Shown one piece after another: positions 13,919-22,930 of a stretch of DNA of 35,332 nt. The notes beneath the pieces are model-generated. The model saw nothing but the letters and a program-made list of their open reading frames with translations, searched no databases and was not told the origin of the DNA. The translations under genes and the position numbers were made by a program. This DNA comes from a virus. The stretch covers positions 1 through 35,332 of IMG/VR virus record IMGVR_UViG_3300033145_000228; one strand, 5' to 3'. Position 1 is the stretch's first letter. Each line of letters starts with the position of its first letter.

Positions 13919-16900
13919 ATGTCTGATAGATATGATTTCTTAAAAGATATTATTAAGAATCCGACAACCGAATTACGTGGCTTAGAGAAGCACGCCCGCG
14001 ATGCGTTCTTATTGGAGCAACTACGAAGAGTGGGAGCACAACCACCCACGCAACCCGTAGCTGGCCCCAAAGACAGGATTCCTGCTGGCGGTTTCACGTC
14101 GCCACCTGTGGACTATCTTGGTGTGTCAAAACCGACACAGATACCGGAGCCGATAGTAAAAGGCATTGAAGCGTTGTGGTCGCCGTTTGAACTTGGAGGA
14201 CAGATAGTCCATTCCGTAGTAAAAGGGACTGGCTATACTCCTGAAGAAAAGAAATTCCTTGATAACTACTCCACTATCTATGAAGGCACGAATAAACAGA
14301 TAGAAGATTTAATCCGTACTGGAGACTTAACCAAAGACGAAGGTTCCGAATATATGAAGGCTCTTATTGATACTCGAAATGTTCTCCAAAGAGGAGAGCA
14401 GGAACGGTATAGAGCCTTGCCCACGTGGGAAAAGTTGATATCCGAATTACCATTATTAATAGCGACTGGGGGTATGGGACTGACCGCTACGCAAATAAGG
14501 GCTTCGCTTGCTCCTACCGCTGCGAGAGGGGGAGTACCTGGTGCATTGGCTCAAACGGGGAGAATCGGGTTGGCTCCATTGGCTGGTGTGGAATATGCCA
14601 CAGGGCAAATATTAACATGGACAATAGGCAAGCCCCTATCTGCCTTATTCGGGAAGATAGGGTCGGCCAGAACAGCAGCGGCATGGCATAAAACACCCTT
14701 CTACCAGGGGATGAGGGCAGACCTGAAGGGGACTCCCTTTGAAAAAGACATGGCGAGTGCCTTTAATCTTTGGCGAAAAGGAAACAGCGAACAAGCCGAA
14801 ACCGTAATGAATAATATCTTCGCCAATGCTAGGGCTGGTCGATATGGAGGATTTGAAAAAGCGGGGGCAAAACCCCCGAAAGATATGGGGGAATTAATAA
14901 AGGGGATACCCGAATTCACCCGTACCCGCACTGATATAACAAAGACTGGTATCAAGACAGGTGCAGTAACCGAACCCGCCCCCTCCCTTACTGCTATGCA
15001 AAGGGCAAGGGCCGAACTAACACCTGAAGTACCATCTCAACCCACAGCGGTTACGCCTCCACAGCCTCCCGCTCAACCCGTACCAGAAACCCCACAACCA
15101 ATATCTGAGGGGTATACAGAACCGAGTGGTGTAATCCCCCAACCGAGCGAGGCAGTGCCGCCACCTGAAGTGATATCAGCAGAGGATATTGCCGTAACAG
15201 AAGTGAGTGGGGTTCCCCCAAAACCTCCCAAGGATTGGGGTAAAATCGGAGGTCAACTCTATGACGACTTCAAGGGGCAATCTTCTGACCCGACACCAAA
15301 TACCATTCCTGCTGGGGGCAAAGCGCAGCGTGCATGGGGTGGGGTTGAGAAGGTTACAACTGACGAATTTGCACGGTTGAACCGACTGGGGTGGGAGGCG
15401 GAATTAGACGTTGCTATGGTCAGGGCGGCAGATACTCAATCATCTCAACTATACCGTGAAACAATGCTGTCAATCAGAAATAGCCTTAATAATGATAGTG
15501 ACTTGTTAACCCATGTAGACGATTACCTTACACTTAGGCATCAACTTGAGGTCTTGAAAGCCACTGGGCGCAAATACTTCACTATTAAGAAGGGAACGAC
15601 AACCAAAAGATTCACCGCCAATCAAATAGGACTGATTTTCCAACAGATGAAGTCACAACTTGGTGCTGAGAATTACGGCAGGGTGAAGGAAGCAGCATCT
15701 CACGTTCCTGCTGTTTACAACCAGATATTGAAGGACACACAAGAACTTACCCAAAAACAGATAGATGGTCTTATCAAGAAATATCCTTGGTATAATCCTA
15801 TCCTGTTTAAGAATGATACTGTTCCTGCCAATATTAACAGCAAGTTAAGTTCCAGACAGGTCAGAGAGTTAACTTCCTTGGAATCGGACAAGGAGAATAT
15901 ATCACCCCTGTTATCCTTGCCGTCTACTATTGCCAAAAGGATGAAGGCACAAGCTATCAATACTGCCAGAAAGTCTGTGGCGGAACTTGCTGTTGACCCT
16001 AAAAATGCCCAACTTATCGGTGGGGGGGTAGAGATTGTTACCCAAAAGCCAGGGGGGTTATCTATTGATTACTTTGAGAATGGGGAACGGAAATACCTGA
16101 AACTCGGCAAGGGCAGCGAATGGCTAGCGCAAGACATTGAGTTACTACAGAGACAACCCCCACATGCGGTTATTTCAATGGTGAGGTCTCTACAGAATCT
16201 ATCCAAGATGTTTTTCACCACATACAATCCTGGCTTCGTTGCTTGGAATACAGCCTTTGATGGAATGGTTGCTTACTTTTCGGAAGGTATCGGCCCCTGG
16301 GGATTCGGAAAGGCACTTGCGGGTAATATCAAGGGAATGTTTGCGGATGTTCCGGGGCTTAACGAGTTTAAGCGTTCTGGTGGAGAGATGTTTGGCTTCT
16401 TTGAAAAGGGCAGAATGGGCGAGGAAGCAGTTGTTACCCCTTACATAGCTAAAGAGGGGGGGCGCTTAGTTCTAAAGAACCCGGAGAGTCTGAAACGCCT
16501 TATTAACCCCTTTACTCTCATAAGGGAACTCGGAGTAGCTGGGGAGAACGCCGCAAGGAGAGCAACTTATGAGAAGACCATTGAGGAAGGGCTTACACCT
16601 AAAGAGGCGGCGTTAAGAGCAAGGCGAGTTACGGTAGATTTCACAAGGTTCTCTGCGGCTTCAAGGATTATAAACGATTGGTTCATTTACTTTAACCCAG
16701 CCACGCAAGGTCTCCTTGTACCGGGCAGGGCAATAGCCAAGAACCCCCGTTCCCTATGGAGGTTGGGGGCGCTTATAGCGGGATATATGGCTTTAACATT
16801 CTACAACCAGGGCTACGACGAATATGATGATGTCCGTGATTCGGATAAGGTGGGTAAATTACTAATTATGCTCCCCTCTGACGAATACAACAAGTATGGT

Positions 16901-18238
16901 CAGAAAGTACCTCATTATTTAACACTCCTGCCATTTCGTGAATTTGCCGTTTTTACCGCACCGCTAGAGTATCTTATGGGCAGGTTGCGAACAGAGGAGC
17001 CGGAAGCGTATAGGTCACTTGCTCAAGAATGGGGTGCGTTATACCCCATAATAACCCCCCTGAGCATGATAAGCGAAACAGGGGGAATTGTTATGCCAAC
17101 CCAGATAGGTGCGACGATACAGCAGATACAGCAAAACCATGATGATTTTAGAGACCGTCCCATTGTTGATGATGAAATGGAATTACTCCCCCCCGCAGAA
17201 CAATACGACCAATATACTAATGCAATGGCAATCAGGATAGGACAGGCATTGAACATGTCACCAAAGAAGTTGGATTTCTTCGTTTCTAATATGTTCGGAG
17301 CCCTTGGTGGTGATTGTTTAAGAGCGGTAGACTCAGCAATTCGGGTTATTGATAAGGAAGCCGTGGATGAACGAATTGCGGGGCTTGTGGATGAGTTGCG
17401 AACAATTCCAACTGAAGTGCCCCCCAACCAGATAGAAGTTGCCAGAGAGACATTTCTTGAGGGATTATCCACTGAAGATAGGCAACTTGTCCTGAATATG
17501 GAACGCATGCCAGATGATAAGATTCCGCTTATCACAGGTATAGTCAGGCGATTTTTCAAGGATTATGGCGGGCAAGTATATGCTACTGCGAAGGAAAAGG
17601 CTCTTGCCTCTCGCACACTTGACGATTATCCCCCAGAGGCGTTAGAGGAACTGCAGGGGGCAGCCGTTGAAAATGCCAACAATCTTCTGAGTGGAAAGAT
17701 TACTAAATATCAATACGACCAAAGCAGGTCACGATATAGGGCTTATTATTCCGGCACAGCCACCGCAGAATGGCGACAATCAATGATTGAGGGGGCGGTA
17801 GCTAGGGCTGATGTTGACAAGTTTGCACCCGAATCTTATCAGCGTTCTAAGGAATTTCAGGCTGTTAGCGCGTATATGGAGATAAGTGGAGGGCTTATTG
17901 ATAAGGCTGGCGGTGTCTTGGATTCAGATACATGGGATGAGATAGAACAAGTTACCTTTTTAGAGATGAAGAAGCATTACTCGGAGGCTGAAATCCAATA
18001 TGCACTCGCCCATAAAGACGACTGGATTGATAAGTTACCAGAGCCAGCCCGTACAACAGAGAGGCAACGAGCAAGGGGTATCGAAGATGAAACCTGGTGG
18101 GACAATTATCGGGGCGGTACAACGACCTTCAATAGGCCAGGAGAACGATCTAGCGCCAAAGATATGCTAGGGCTTAACAAGGCTCCAAGCGCATTAGGAG
18201 AACGATCTAATGCTAGGGAGATGTTAGGCATTAAATAA
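13919..18238 (+). CDS. Giant polyvalent virion protein with LPD38-like region, 1439 aa
   Basis: AGGAGAG precedes the ATG. In order: helical N-terminus; a hydrophobic Gly/Ala segment (about 168-245, LISELPLLIATGGMGLTATQ) able to enter membranes; a Pro-rich linker (about 360-440); a long helical middle; and near 900-1025 the sequence VDFTRFSAASRIINDWF, YFNPATQG, then a membrane-like RLGALIAGYMALTFYNQG, which I match to LPD38 (large polyvalent protein-associated domain 38). Such proteins are packaged and thought to be ejected with DNA, comparable in role to T7 gp16. The C-terminus carries a tandem motif GERS[SN]A[KR][DE]MLG[LI] (18140-18175, 18197-18232). No lytic transglycosylase motif was found. 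Domain name from memory. Confidence 0.75.
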   Translation: MSDRYDFLKDIIKNPTTELRGLEKHARDAFLLEQLRRVGAQPPTQPVAGPKDRIPAGGFTSPPVDYLGVSKPTQIPEPIVKGIEALWSPFELGGQIVHSVVKGTGYTPEEKKFLDNYSTIYEGTNKQIEDLIRTGDLTKDEGSEYMKALIDTRNVLQRGEQERYRALPTWEKLISELPLLIATGGMGLTATQIRASLAPTAARGGVPGALAQTGRIGLAPLAGVEYATGQILTWTIGKPLSALFGKIGSARTAAAWHKTPFYQGMRADLKGTPFEKDMASAFNLWRKGNSEQAETVMNNIFANARAGRYGGFEKAGAKPPKDMGELIKGIPEFTRTRTDITKTGIKTGAVTEPAPSLTAMQRARAELTPEVPSQPTAVTPPQPPAQPVPETPQPISEGYTEPSGVIPQPSEAVPPPEVISAEDIAVTEVSGVPPKPPKDWGKIGGQLYDDFKGQSSDPTPNTIPAGGKAQRAWGGVEKVTTDEFARLNRLGWEAELDVAMVRAADTQSSQLYRETMLSIRNSLNNDSDLLTHVDDYLTLRHQLEVLKATGRKYFTIKKGTTTKRFTANQIGLIFQQMKSQLGAENYGRVKEAASHVPAVYNQILKDTQELTQKQIDGLIKKYPWYNPILFKNDTVPANINSKLSSRQVRELTSLESDKENISPLLSLPSTIAKRMKAQAINTARKSVAELAVDPKNAQLIGGGVEIVTQKPGGLSIDYFENGERKYLKLGKGSEWLAQDIELLQRQPPHAVISMVRSLQNLSKMFFTTYNPGFVAWNTAFDGMVAYFSEGIGPWGFGKALAGNIKGMFADVPGLNEFKRSGGEMFGFFEKGRMGEEAVVTPYIAKEGGRLVLKNPESLKRLINPFTLIRELGVAGENAARRATYEKTIEEGLTPKEAALRARRVTVDFTRFSAASRIINDWFIYFNPATQGLLVPGRAIAKNPRSLWRLGALIAGYMALTFYNQGYDEYDDVRDSDKVGKLLIMLPSDEYNKYGQKVPHYLTLLPFREFAVFTAPLEYLMGRLRTEEPEAYRSLAQEWGALYPIITPLSMISETGGIVMPTQIGATIQQIQQNHDDFRDRPIVDDEMELLPPAEQYDQYTNAMAIRIGQALNMSPKKLDFFVSNMFGALGGDCLRAVDSAIRVIDKEAVDERIAGLVDELRTIPTEVPPNQIEVARETFLEGLSTEDRQLVLNMERMPDDKIPLITGIVRRFFKDYGGQVYATAKEKALASRTLDDYPPEALEELQGAAVENANNLLSGKITKYQYDQSRSRYRAYYSGTATAEWRQSMIEGAVARADVDKFAPESYQRSKEFQAVSAYMEISGGLIDKAGGVLDSDTWDEIEQVTFLEMKKHYSEAEIQYALAHKDDWIDKLPEPARTTERQRARGIEDETWWDNYRGGTTTFNRPGERSSAKDMLGLNKAPSALGERSNAREMLGIK

Positions 18239-18262
18239 AGAAATTCAAGGAGGAAACTAATA

Positions 18263-19102
18263 ATGGGAGACACGGTGGAGACTACTGAACCAGTAGTGGA
18301 GCAGCAAGAAGATACGCACGTTATACGTGATGGTGATTTTCTGGCTTCGCCTGACAACCAGGATGCTTCAAACGACAACGCAAGCTCAGAAGATGCAGCC
18401 CCAACTCCAGAGCCATCCGAGGAAAAACCAGCCGAGGAAACCTATGAGCAGAAGGTCGAGCGTCATGCTAAGTCTATTTCTGATAAGTCCCTACAGACCT
18501 ATCAGGATAAGGCCGTAACTGACGGAAAGACCATATCTGACCAAGCCTCGGAAATAGCGCAACTCAAACTCGATGCCCAGACACGCACTTGGGATAATGG
18601 TATTGATAGTGTGTTCAAGGAAGACATGAGTGACATTGGGGAAGAGGGTGCTAATAAGCGCAAGGCTACCTTGGAAGGTATGAAAGCGGAGGTTTTGGAG
18701 GTCAGGAACAAAGAGGTAAAAATCAATCAGGCAATGGCTCTGCTTGGGAATGTAGAACTAGAGCCGCTCCTGAAAAGCCTCGGAGTTAAAACCCTGGAAG
18801 AGGGCGCTAACTATTTGAGTGGAGCGCATTTGAAAATCATGGCAATGACGGATGTTGACGAGATGATGAACCCTGATAGGCCGAAGGAGGACAAGGTACG
18901 CGATGCCTATATCCAGAAACTCTCAGGCGCAGCGAACCAGACCGACTACAATAACATCAAGGAAATTATCAGGGAAACCATCGTCTCTAAAGCCAAACCG
19001 TCTATACCCGCTGGAACACATCAGGGAGGTGGGGGAGTACCTTACGACCCGAACAACCCCACGGCCTCAGTGTCCGCAGCCTTTGAAAAATACAAAAAAT
19101 AG
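18263..19102 (+). CDS. Capsid scaffolding protein
   Basis: Acidic, helical, low-complexity N-terminus (VVEQQEDTHVIRDGDF; PEPSEEKPAEETYEQK), a central coiled-coil-like stretch (ISDQASEIAQLKLDAQTR; MKAEVLEVRNKEVKINQAM) and a short basic C-terminus ending SAAFEKYKK. This design and its position directly before the major capsid gene are typical of scaffolds that nucleate the procapsid and then leave. No protease motif is seen. GGAGG precedes the ATG. Confidence 0.75.
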   Translation: MGDTVETTEPVVEQQEDTHVIRDGDFLASPDNQDASNDNASSEDAAPTPEPSEEKPAEETYEQKVERHAKSISDKSLQTYQDKAVTDGKTISDQASEIAQLKLDAQTRTWDNGIDSVFKEDMSDIGEEGANKRKATLEGMKAEVLEVRNKEVKINQAMALLGNVELEPLLKSLGVKTLEEGANYLSGAHLKIMAMTDVDEMMNPDRPKEDKVRDAYIQKLSGAANQTDYNNIKEIIRETIVSKAKPSIPAGTHQGGGGVPYDPNNPTASVSAAFEKYKK

Positions 19103-19114
19103 TGAGGTAATAAA

Positions 19115-20113
19115 ATGCAAACTTTAACCGAGTACGAGTATCTCGATAGAGATATAATTTTAAGGGGTGTGGTGGATTGGATGATTAAGGAAAGTCCGAT
19201 GCTCAAAGCACTCCCCATGAAATCAATGCAGGGTAACTCGTTGAAATACAACGTGTCAACCGTCCTGCCTGGAACCGCATGGGTTCAATCGGGAGACCAA
19301 CTGGTAGAAACCACCGGTACCTATGTACAGAGAAGCGCCGACATCTACACCATGATTCAGACCGCTTACACGGACAAGGGTGCCATCAAGCTGAACGGGA
19401 CTCAGAACCCCGAAACCATCGATACCGAATTAGCTGCTCAGGCTATGGCACAAGAGTTCGAGAGAGCGCTAGTCCTCGGCCAAACCAGCACGGCGTCCAA
19501 CTCCAAGGAGTTTAAGGGTCTTTTCCGGCTACTGGCCGAACTGGAATCTGAATCGACTACCGACCTCGACGGCCCCAATAACGACCAAGTACTTGTTGCC
19601 AGCGCGACCTCCGGCGCGGCTACCATGATACTGATGGATGAACTGGTAGATATGGTGAAACCCGGTAAGCCCGATGCGCTGGTTATGTCCAAGAAGATGA
19701 GGCGCAAACTGACCGCCTTACAAAGAGCCTCCGGTGGTTCAACCGCTGCGGGCCTGATGCTGGCTGATGAGAACAAGTTTGGTATCCAGATGGAAGCTTA
19801 TAACCGCATCCCCATGTATATTGATGAGTGGATGCCGGACAACATTCAGGACGGGTCAGGTTCCATATTAACCATCGCTTCCTATGATGCGTCAGTCACC
19901 CGTGCAAGCGGCTATGACAACACCGCCATCTTCGCCATACAGTTAGGTGAGGATAAAGTCACGGGTCTCCATGCGGGGGAGATGGAACACGAGAGGGAAA
20001 CCTTCGTTGAGGACTACAACGCCATCGCCAACCGCTATGTGTGGTATGTCGGCCTTGCCGCTTTCAAGAAATACTCCCTAGCTGCGATGATAAATATTAA
20101 CCCCGACAGCTAG
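19115..20113 (+). CDS. Major capsid protein (HK97-like fold)
   Basis: Forms the icosahedral shell. At 332 aa it has the usual HK97-like layout: N-terminal helix (DRDIILRGVVDWMIKESPML), extended E-loop-like segment (VSTVLPGTAWVQSGDQLVET), a long spine helix (DTELAAQAMAQEFERALVLG), a P-domain region (AATMILMDELVDMVKPGKPDALVMS) and A-domain strands (GIQMEAYNRIPMYIDEW). It resembles capsid proteins of other podo- and siphoviruses with separate scaffolds. GTGAGGTAA precedes the ATG. GC content here appears somewhat higher than in the flanking small genes. Confidence 0.88.
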   Translation: MQTLTEYEYLDRDIILRGVVDWMIKESPMLKALPMKSMQGNSLKYNVSTVLPGTAWVQSGDQLVETTGTYVQRSADIYTMIQTAYTDKGAIKLNGTQNPETIDTELAAQAMAQEFERALVLGQTSTASNSKEFKGLFRLLAELESESTTDLDGPNNDQVLVASATSGAATMILMDELVDMVKPGKPDALVMSKKMRRKLTALQRASGGSTAAGLMLADENKFGIQMEAYNRIPMYIDEWMPDNIQDGSGSILTIASYDASVTRASGYDNTAIFAIQLGEDKVTGLHAGEMEHERETFVEDYNAIANRYVWYVGLAAFKKYSLAAMININPDS

Positions 20114-20204
20114 TTCCCAGGCCATGCTGCTAGGGTCTGCCGATAGTTCGGCGCTGATGAGAGGAAGCAGTTAGAAAACCCCTCTCTCAAAAAGGAGACT
20201 TATT
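20114..20204 (+). promoter_or_regulatory. Structured leader between capsid and decoration genes
   Basis: A perfect hairpin GCCGA tagt TCGGC lies at about 20138-20151. It is followed directly by CTGATGA, and then GAGAGG, which can pair with CCTCTC about 15 bases later. GTC abuts the first hairpin and GAAA follows CTGATGA, recalling a hammerhead ribozyme core, but stem II is almost absent. AAAAAGGAG serves the next gene. Confidence 0.4.
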
Positions 20205-21029
20205 ATGGTTGCAGAATATAAAGGCGCAAAATACACGGCAAAGGTGATGAACCGGAATGGTTATCACATATTCCTTCCCAACGTGGGGGATATCGCAGAC
20301 TTAAAACAAAGCCCGCCCCCGAATCCCTACGCGGAGTCCTCAACTCAGCTCTATCCCCTCGGCACTAAACTGATGCAGGGGGAGAGGGTCTGGAGGTATT
20401 CCAAGAACGGCGGAACTGGACTTGACATCGCCGCTCCACTACAGTCGGCTATCGCCGTACACGCCGAGCAGAATGATGACATCGTGGTCGGTGCAGCCTC
20501 TGCTATCGGTGTTAACACCGTCACCCTGACCTCTACAGAAAATCTTGACGGTGCTCCGAACAATGAGGCCAATGCCTTTGCGGAAGGCTACCTGATTGTC
20601 AACGATGAGGCGGGCGAAGGTCAGATGTACAAGATTAAGGAGAATGAAGCCTTAGTTACTACGGGCAATTCCATTTTCACTCTCTATGACAACCTGACCA
20701 TAGCCCTCACCACTTCCTCACAGGTTGGTATCATGAAGAACCCCTACGACCTCGTGATTGCCACCACCGCCGTTATGACGGCTGGCTTCGCCGGCATACC
20801 TCTAATCGCTGTCACCGCCAGTTACTACTTCTGGTCACAGACTGGTGGGCCTGCACCGGTAAATGCCAAGCAAGCAATCCCGATTGGTGACATCGTGGTA
20901 GTTGGAACCACAGCGGCTCAGGTCGATTTAATGGCCGCTTTCACCACAGAAACCATCATCGGTCATGCTATGACCCCTGCCATTGCTGACGGCGAATACT
21001 TTATGGTATTCCTGTCTGGCGACAGATAG
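20205..21029 (+). CDS. Putative capsid decoration or accessory structural protein, 274 aa
   Basis: Immediately after the major capsid gene. The sequence is beta-rich with many Ala/Gly/Thr (DIVVGAASAIGVNTVTLTS; IGDIVVVGTTAAQVDLM) and starts with PLGTKLMQGERVWRYSKNG, a pattern seen in structural proteins encoded next to capsid genes of environmental phages. A decoration or capsid-stabilising role is the best guess. AAAGGAG precedes the ATG. The gene is followed by a GC-rich perfect hairpin. Confidence 0.65.
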   Translation: MVAEYKGAKYTAKVMNRNGYHIFLPNVGDIADLKQSPPPNPYAESSTQLYPLGTKLMQGERVWRYSKNGGTGLDIAAPLQSAIAVHAEQNDDIVVGAASAIGVNTVTLTSTENLDGAPNNEANAFAEGYLIVNDEAGEGQMYKIKENEALVTTGNSIFTLYDNLTIALTTSSQVGIMKNPYDLVIATTAVMTAGFAGIPLIAVTASYYFWSQTGGPAPVNAKQAIPIGDIVVVGTTAAQVDLMAAFTTETIIGHAMTPAIADGEYFMVFLSGDR

Positions 21030-21035
21030 AACTCC

Positions 21036-21062
21036 GGGAGGGTGGGTTCGCCCCACCCTCCC
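21036..21062 (+). terminator. Perfect GC-rich hairpin after the capsid genes
   Basis: GGGAGGGTGGG (21036-21046) pairs fully with CCCACCCTCCC (21052-21062), loop TTCGC. There is no U tract, so it may act as an mRNA 3'-end stabiliser, a processing block or a weak terminator that lowers expression of downstream genes relative to capsid. Confidence 0.7.
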
Positions 21063-21083
21063 AGCCCATTAAGGGAGTGCAAA

Positions 21084-21539
21084 ATGACATTAAATCCAGC
21101 AAGAATTGACCCTGTTCTAAAAGCGATACAAGACTGTAAGTCTCATATAGATGTTGAGTTCAAGGATGAGACTCTCAGACATCAAATGCTCGGTCAACTC
21201 AAAAGGCGATTCATTATAGATAAGGTTAAAACTCCCCTTTATTGTGCTATCAACCTTGCCGCTAAACTATATCCCAAGGCTACAAAGAGGAACACGCAGT
21301 ATCACAATACGCATGTCCTGATGGATATATTCGACAGGTTCTTTGAGAATTTCATCTGTGATAGCAGGCGAGAACTTTTTGAATCAGCCCGAACTATACT
21401 ACTTGCCGAAATAGAACACGATGTAGTTTACGCTTTTATCTTAAACTACTTTGCTGAAGAAATAGCGAAAGAGATTAATAACGGTAACTGGCTACCCAAT
21501 AACAAAGAGTGTCCACAACCTGGAATATGGAGGGAATAA
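21084..21539 (+). CDS. Hypothetical protein, 151 aa
   Basis: Start MTLNPARIDPVLKAI chosen for the GGGAG upstream; the frame is open further back but through the hairpin. Predicted all-helical (ETLRHQMLGQLKRRFIID; RRELFESARTILLAEIEHD), moderately charged, with two Cys and no metal motif. It lies after the decoration gene and before another small gene (TAATG overlap). A head-tail joining role is possible by position, but no family is recognised. Confidence 0.65.
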   Translation: MTLNPARIDPVLKAIQDCKSHIDVEFKDETLRHQMLGQLKRRFIIDKVKTPLYCAINLAAKLYPKATKRNTQYHNTHVLMDIFDRFFENFICDSRRELFESARTILLAEIEHDVVYAFILNYFAEEIAKEINNGNWLPNNKECPQPGIWRE

Positions 21540-21781
21540 TGGCAACCTTGATACCGGAAATAACAATTTCCGAGTTTAAGAAACTGTCGGCGTGTGTAAT
21601 CAAGCGCATGAAAAGCTGCGAGATAACATCAGACGGCGAATACCTGGGAACTTTCCTGAGGTGCCCGACTACTTATCTTCGGGATAAAGCCGAATCAGAC
21701 GCTCAGATGGCTAACTCAGTCAGTGGAGAAACACTGGAGGAAATTAAACAAGATGGCTCTGTAGAGGTAAACAATGGCTAG
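21539..21781 (+). CDS. Hypothetical protein, 80 aa
   Basis: Start MATLIPEITISEFKKL with GGAGGG directly upstream and a TAATG overlap with the preceding stop. Contains two Cys in the first half and one run of basic residues (CVIKRMKSCEI). The C-terminus is acidic. It overlaps the HNH gene by eight bases. Pattern unknown; SEFKK..ACVIK resembles small DNA-binding helices but this is not firm. Confidence 0.6.
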   Translation: MATLIPEITISEFKKLSACVIKRMKSCEITSDGEYLGTFLRCPTTYLRDKAESDAQMANSVSGETLEEIKQDGSVEVNNG

Positions 21782-22148
21782 AAACGGCTTAGCTCATAAT
21801 GAACCATATTTGTGGGATGGAAGGTATCTGGTATCCAATTCAAGATTTATGCACAGGACTGTTTACGAAAACGCATACGGCACTATTCCCGATGGTATGT
21901 TAGTACATCATAAAAATGGAATCAAGACTGATAACAGTCTAGGAAACTTGGAACTAATAAGTAAGCCCGACCACTGTAGGTTACACAAACCGAGATTAGG
22001 TTATCGTGCTCCACTAGTAAGGTATTGCTCTAGTTGCGGTAATGCTAAAAGCGAGCGAGATTTAGCCAATAATCCGCACAGGAAAATATGTTGGAAATGT
22101 GAGAAAGAGGAATACATGAGGAGGTCTACACATGTGCCCTCTATATGA
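21774..22148 (+). CDS. HNH endonuclease with C-terminal zinc finger, 124 aa
   Basis: Site-specific nuclease of the HNH homing type. The core is MHRTVYENAYGTIPDGMLVHH, then KNGIKTDNSLGNLELI and DHCRLH: the H-N-H residues are in VHHKNG, DNSLGNLEL and the final DH..H. A CxxC-(~17)-CxxC pair (CSSCGNAKS; CWKCEKEE) forms a structural zinc site after the core. Such genes spread between phages and often sit between structural genes without disrupting them. It overlaps both neighbours, so it is co-translated. Confidence 0.9.
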   Translation: MARNGLAHNEPYLWDGRYLVSNSRFMHRTVYENAYGTIPDGMLVHHKNGIKTDNSLGNLELISKPDHCRLHKPRLGYRAPLVRYCSSCGNAKSERDLANNPHRKICWKCEKEEYMRRSTHVPSI

Positions 22149-22392
22149 GTATAAATGTCCCAATAATCACATAACGGAACGGATAAGGAAATTCAGTGAC
22201 AGGGATAATCCTTGCGTTTGTGACGAGTGCGCTGAAAACGCTACCGTTATCTTTTCCACATTTCATGACCACTGGGGCTGGATGCTCACGGAAGCTAGCC
22301 ACCATAAGGGAGCGAGAGACGAATGGCTCCCTGATAAGCCAAGTAATGAAACAAAGATATTCAGGGAGAAGTATATCAAGGAGGGAATATAA
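22132..22392 (+). CDS. FmdB-like zinc-ribbon protein, 86 aa
   Basis: MCPLYEYKCPNNHITERIRK and then CVCDECAENATVIF match the FmdB zinc-ribbon pattern (P.YEYkC..C...E....F, CP.C...). Here the first pair is C..NN-H rather than CxxC, so one ligand may be His. The C-terminal part (HDHWGWMLTEASHHKG) has extra His. Function in phages is unknown. GAGGAGG, in the HNH gene end, is its Shine-Dalgarno; the overlap is 17 bases. Confidence 0.7.
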   Translation: MCPLYEYKCPNNHITERIRKFSDRDNPCVCDECAENATVIFSTFHDHWGWMLTEASHHKGARDEWLPDKPSNETKIFREKYIKEGI

Positions 22393-22394
22393 TC

Positions 22395-22913
22395 ATGGCA
22401 GAGAATTATCAAGAGGATGCACAGGGAAGGCAAATAAAAATAAGCCGCCCTCCGTATATTGAGATAGTACATAGGCCCTTCGCAAAGGGGGCTTTAACTG
22501 CGGATGGTACTCAATACGGCACTGAAGTTACGGGCATTACCCATACCGCTTATGTCAATGTGGAGGAGGTAACGATTCACCAACCCGCCGGTTACACGCT
22601 GGTAGAGATTGAGTTTTCGTTAGTTGGTGCCACGAAATCTAGTAGCACAGCTAAACATGTGAAGTTCAAGTGGCAAGCTGGGGATGACGGGTCGAACTAT
22701 GCGAACTTAACCGCAATCATAACCCGTGCCGCCGATGCTTCGGCCTACGCAGATACTACTTATTCAGGTATATATGCGCTAGCAGGTAATTTCCTTGGCA
22801 CTAGTAGTACGTTTGTCGTGTCGTTTGCGGTAACAGCGGAGGATGCGACAGAAACGGCTTCTGCTAAGATCAAGAGTTCCAGTACGATAACTTGCCGATA
22901 CCAACTAGCTTAA
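22395..22913 (+). CDS. Beta-rich virion protein, 172 aa
   Basis: Thr/Ala/Ser-rich with strand-like repeats (AKHVKFKWQAGDDGSNYANL; TFVVSFAVTAEDATETASAK), no Cys until the last residues and no helices of note. Composition matches a capsid or tail surface protein. Located between the FmdB-like gene and the neck-like genes. AAGGAGGG precedes the ATG closely. Exact role unknown. Confidence 0.65.
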   Translation: MAENYQEDAQGRQIKISRPPYIEIVHRPFAKGALTADGTQYGTEVTGITHTAYVNVEEVTIHQPAGYTLVEIEFSLVGATKSSSTAKHVKFKWQAGDDGSNYANLTAIITRAADASAYADTTYSGIYALAGNFLGTSSTFVVSFAVTAEDATETASAKIKSSSTITCRYQLA

Positions 22914-22930
22914 ATATTCACGGAGGAACC

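Noticed and set aside
17023-17559. 178-residue ORF on the minus strand
   Set aside because: It lies entirely inside the giant virion gene, is Ser/Ile rich with no Shine-Dalgarno or family pattern, and is a shadow frame. The same holds for long minus frames at 7866-8352, 24612-25106 and 9553-9858.
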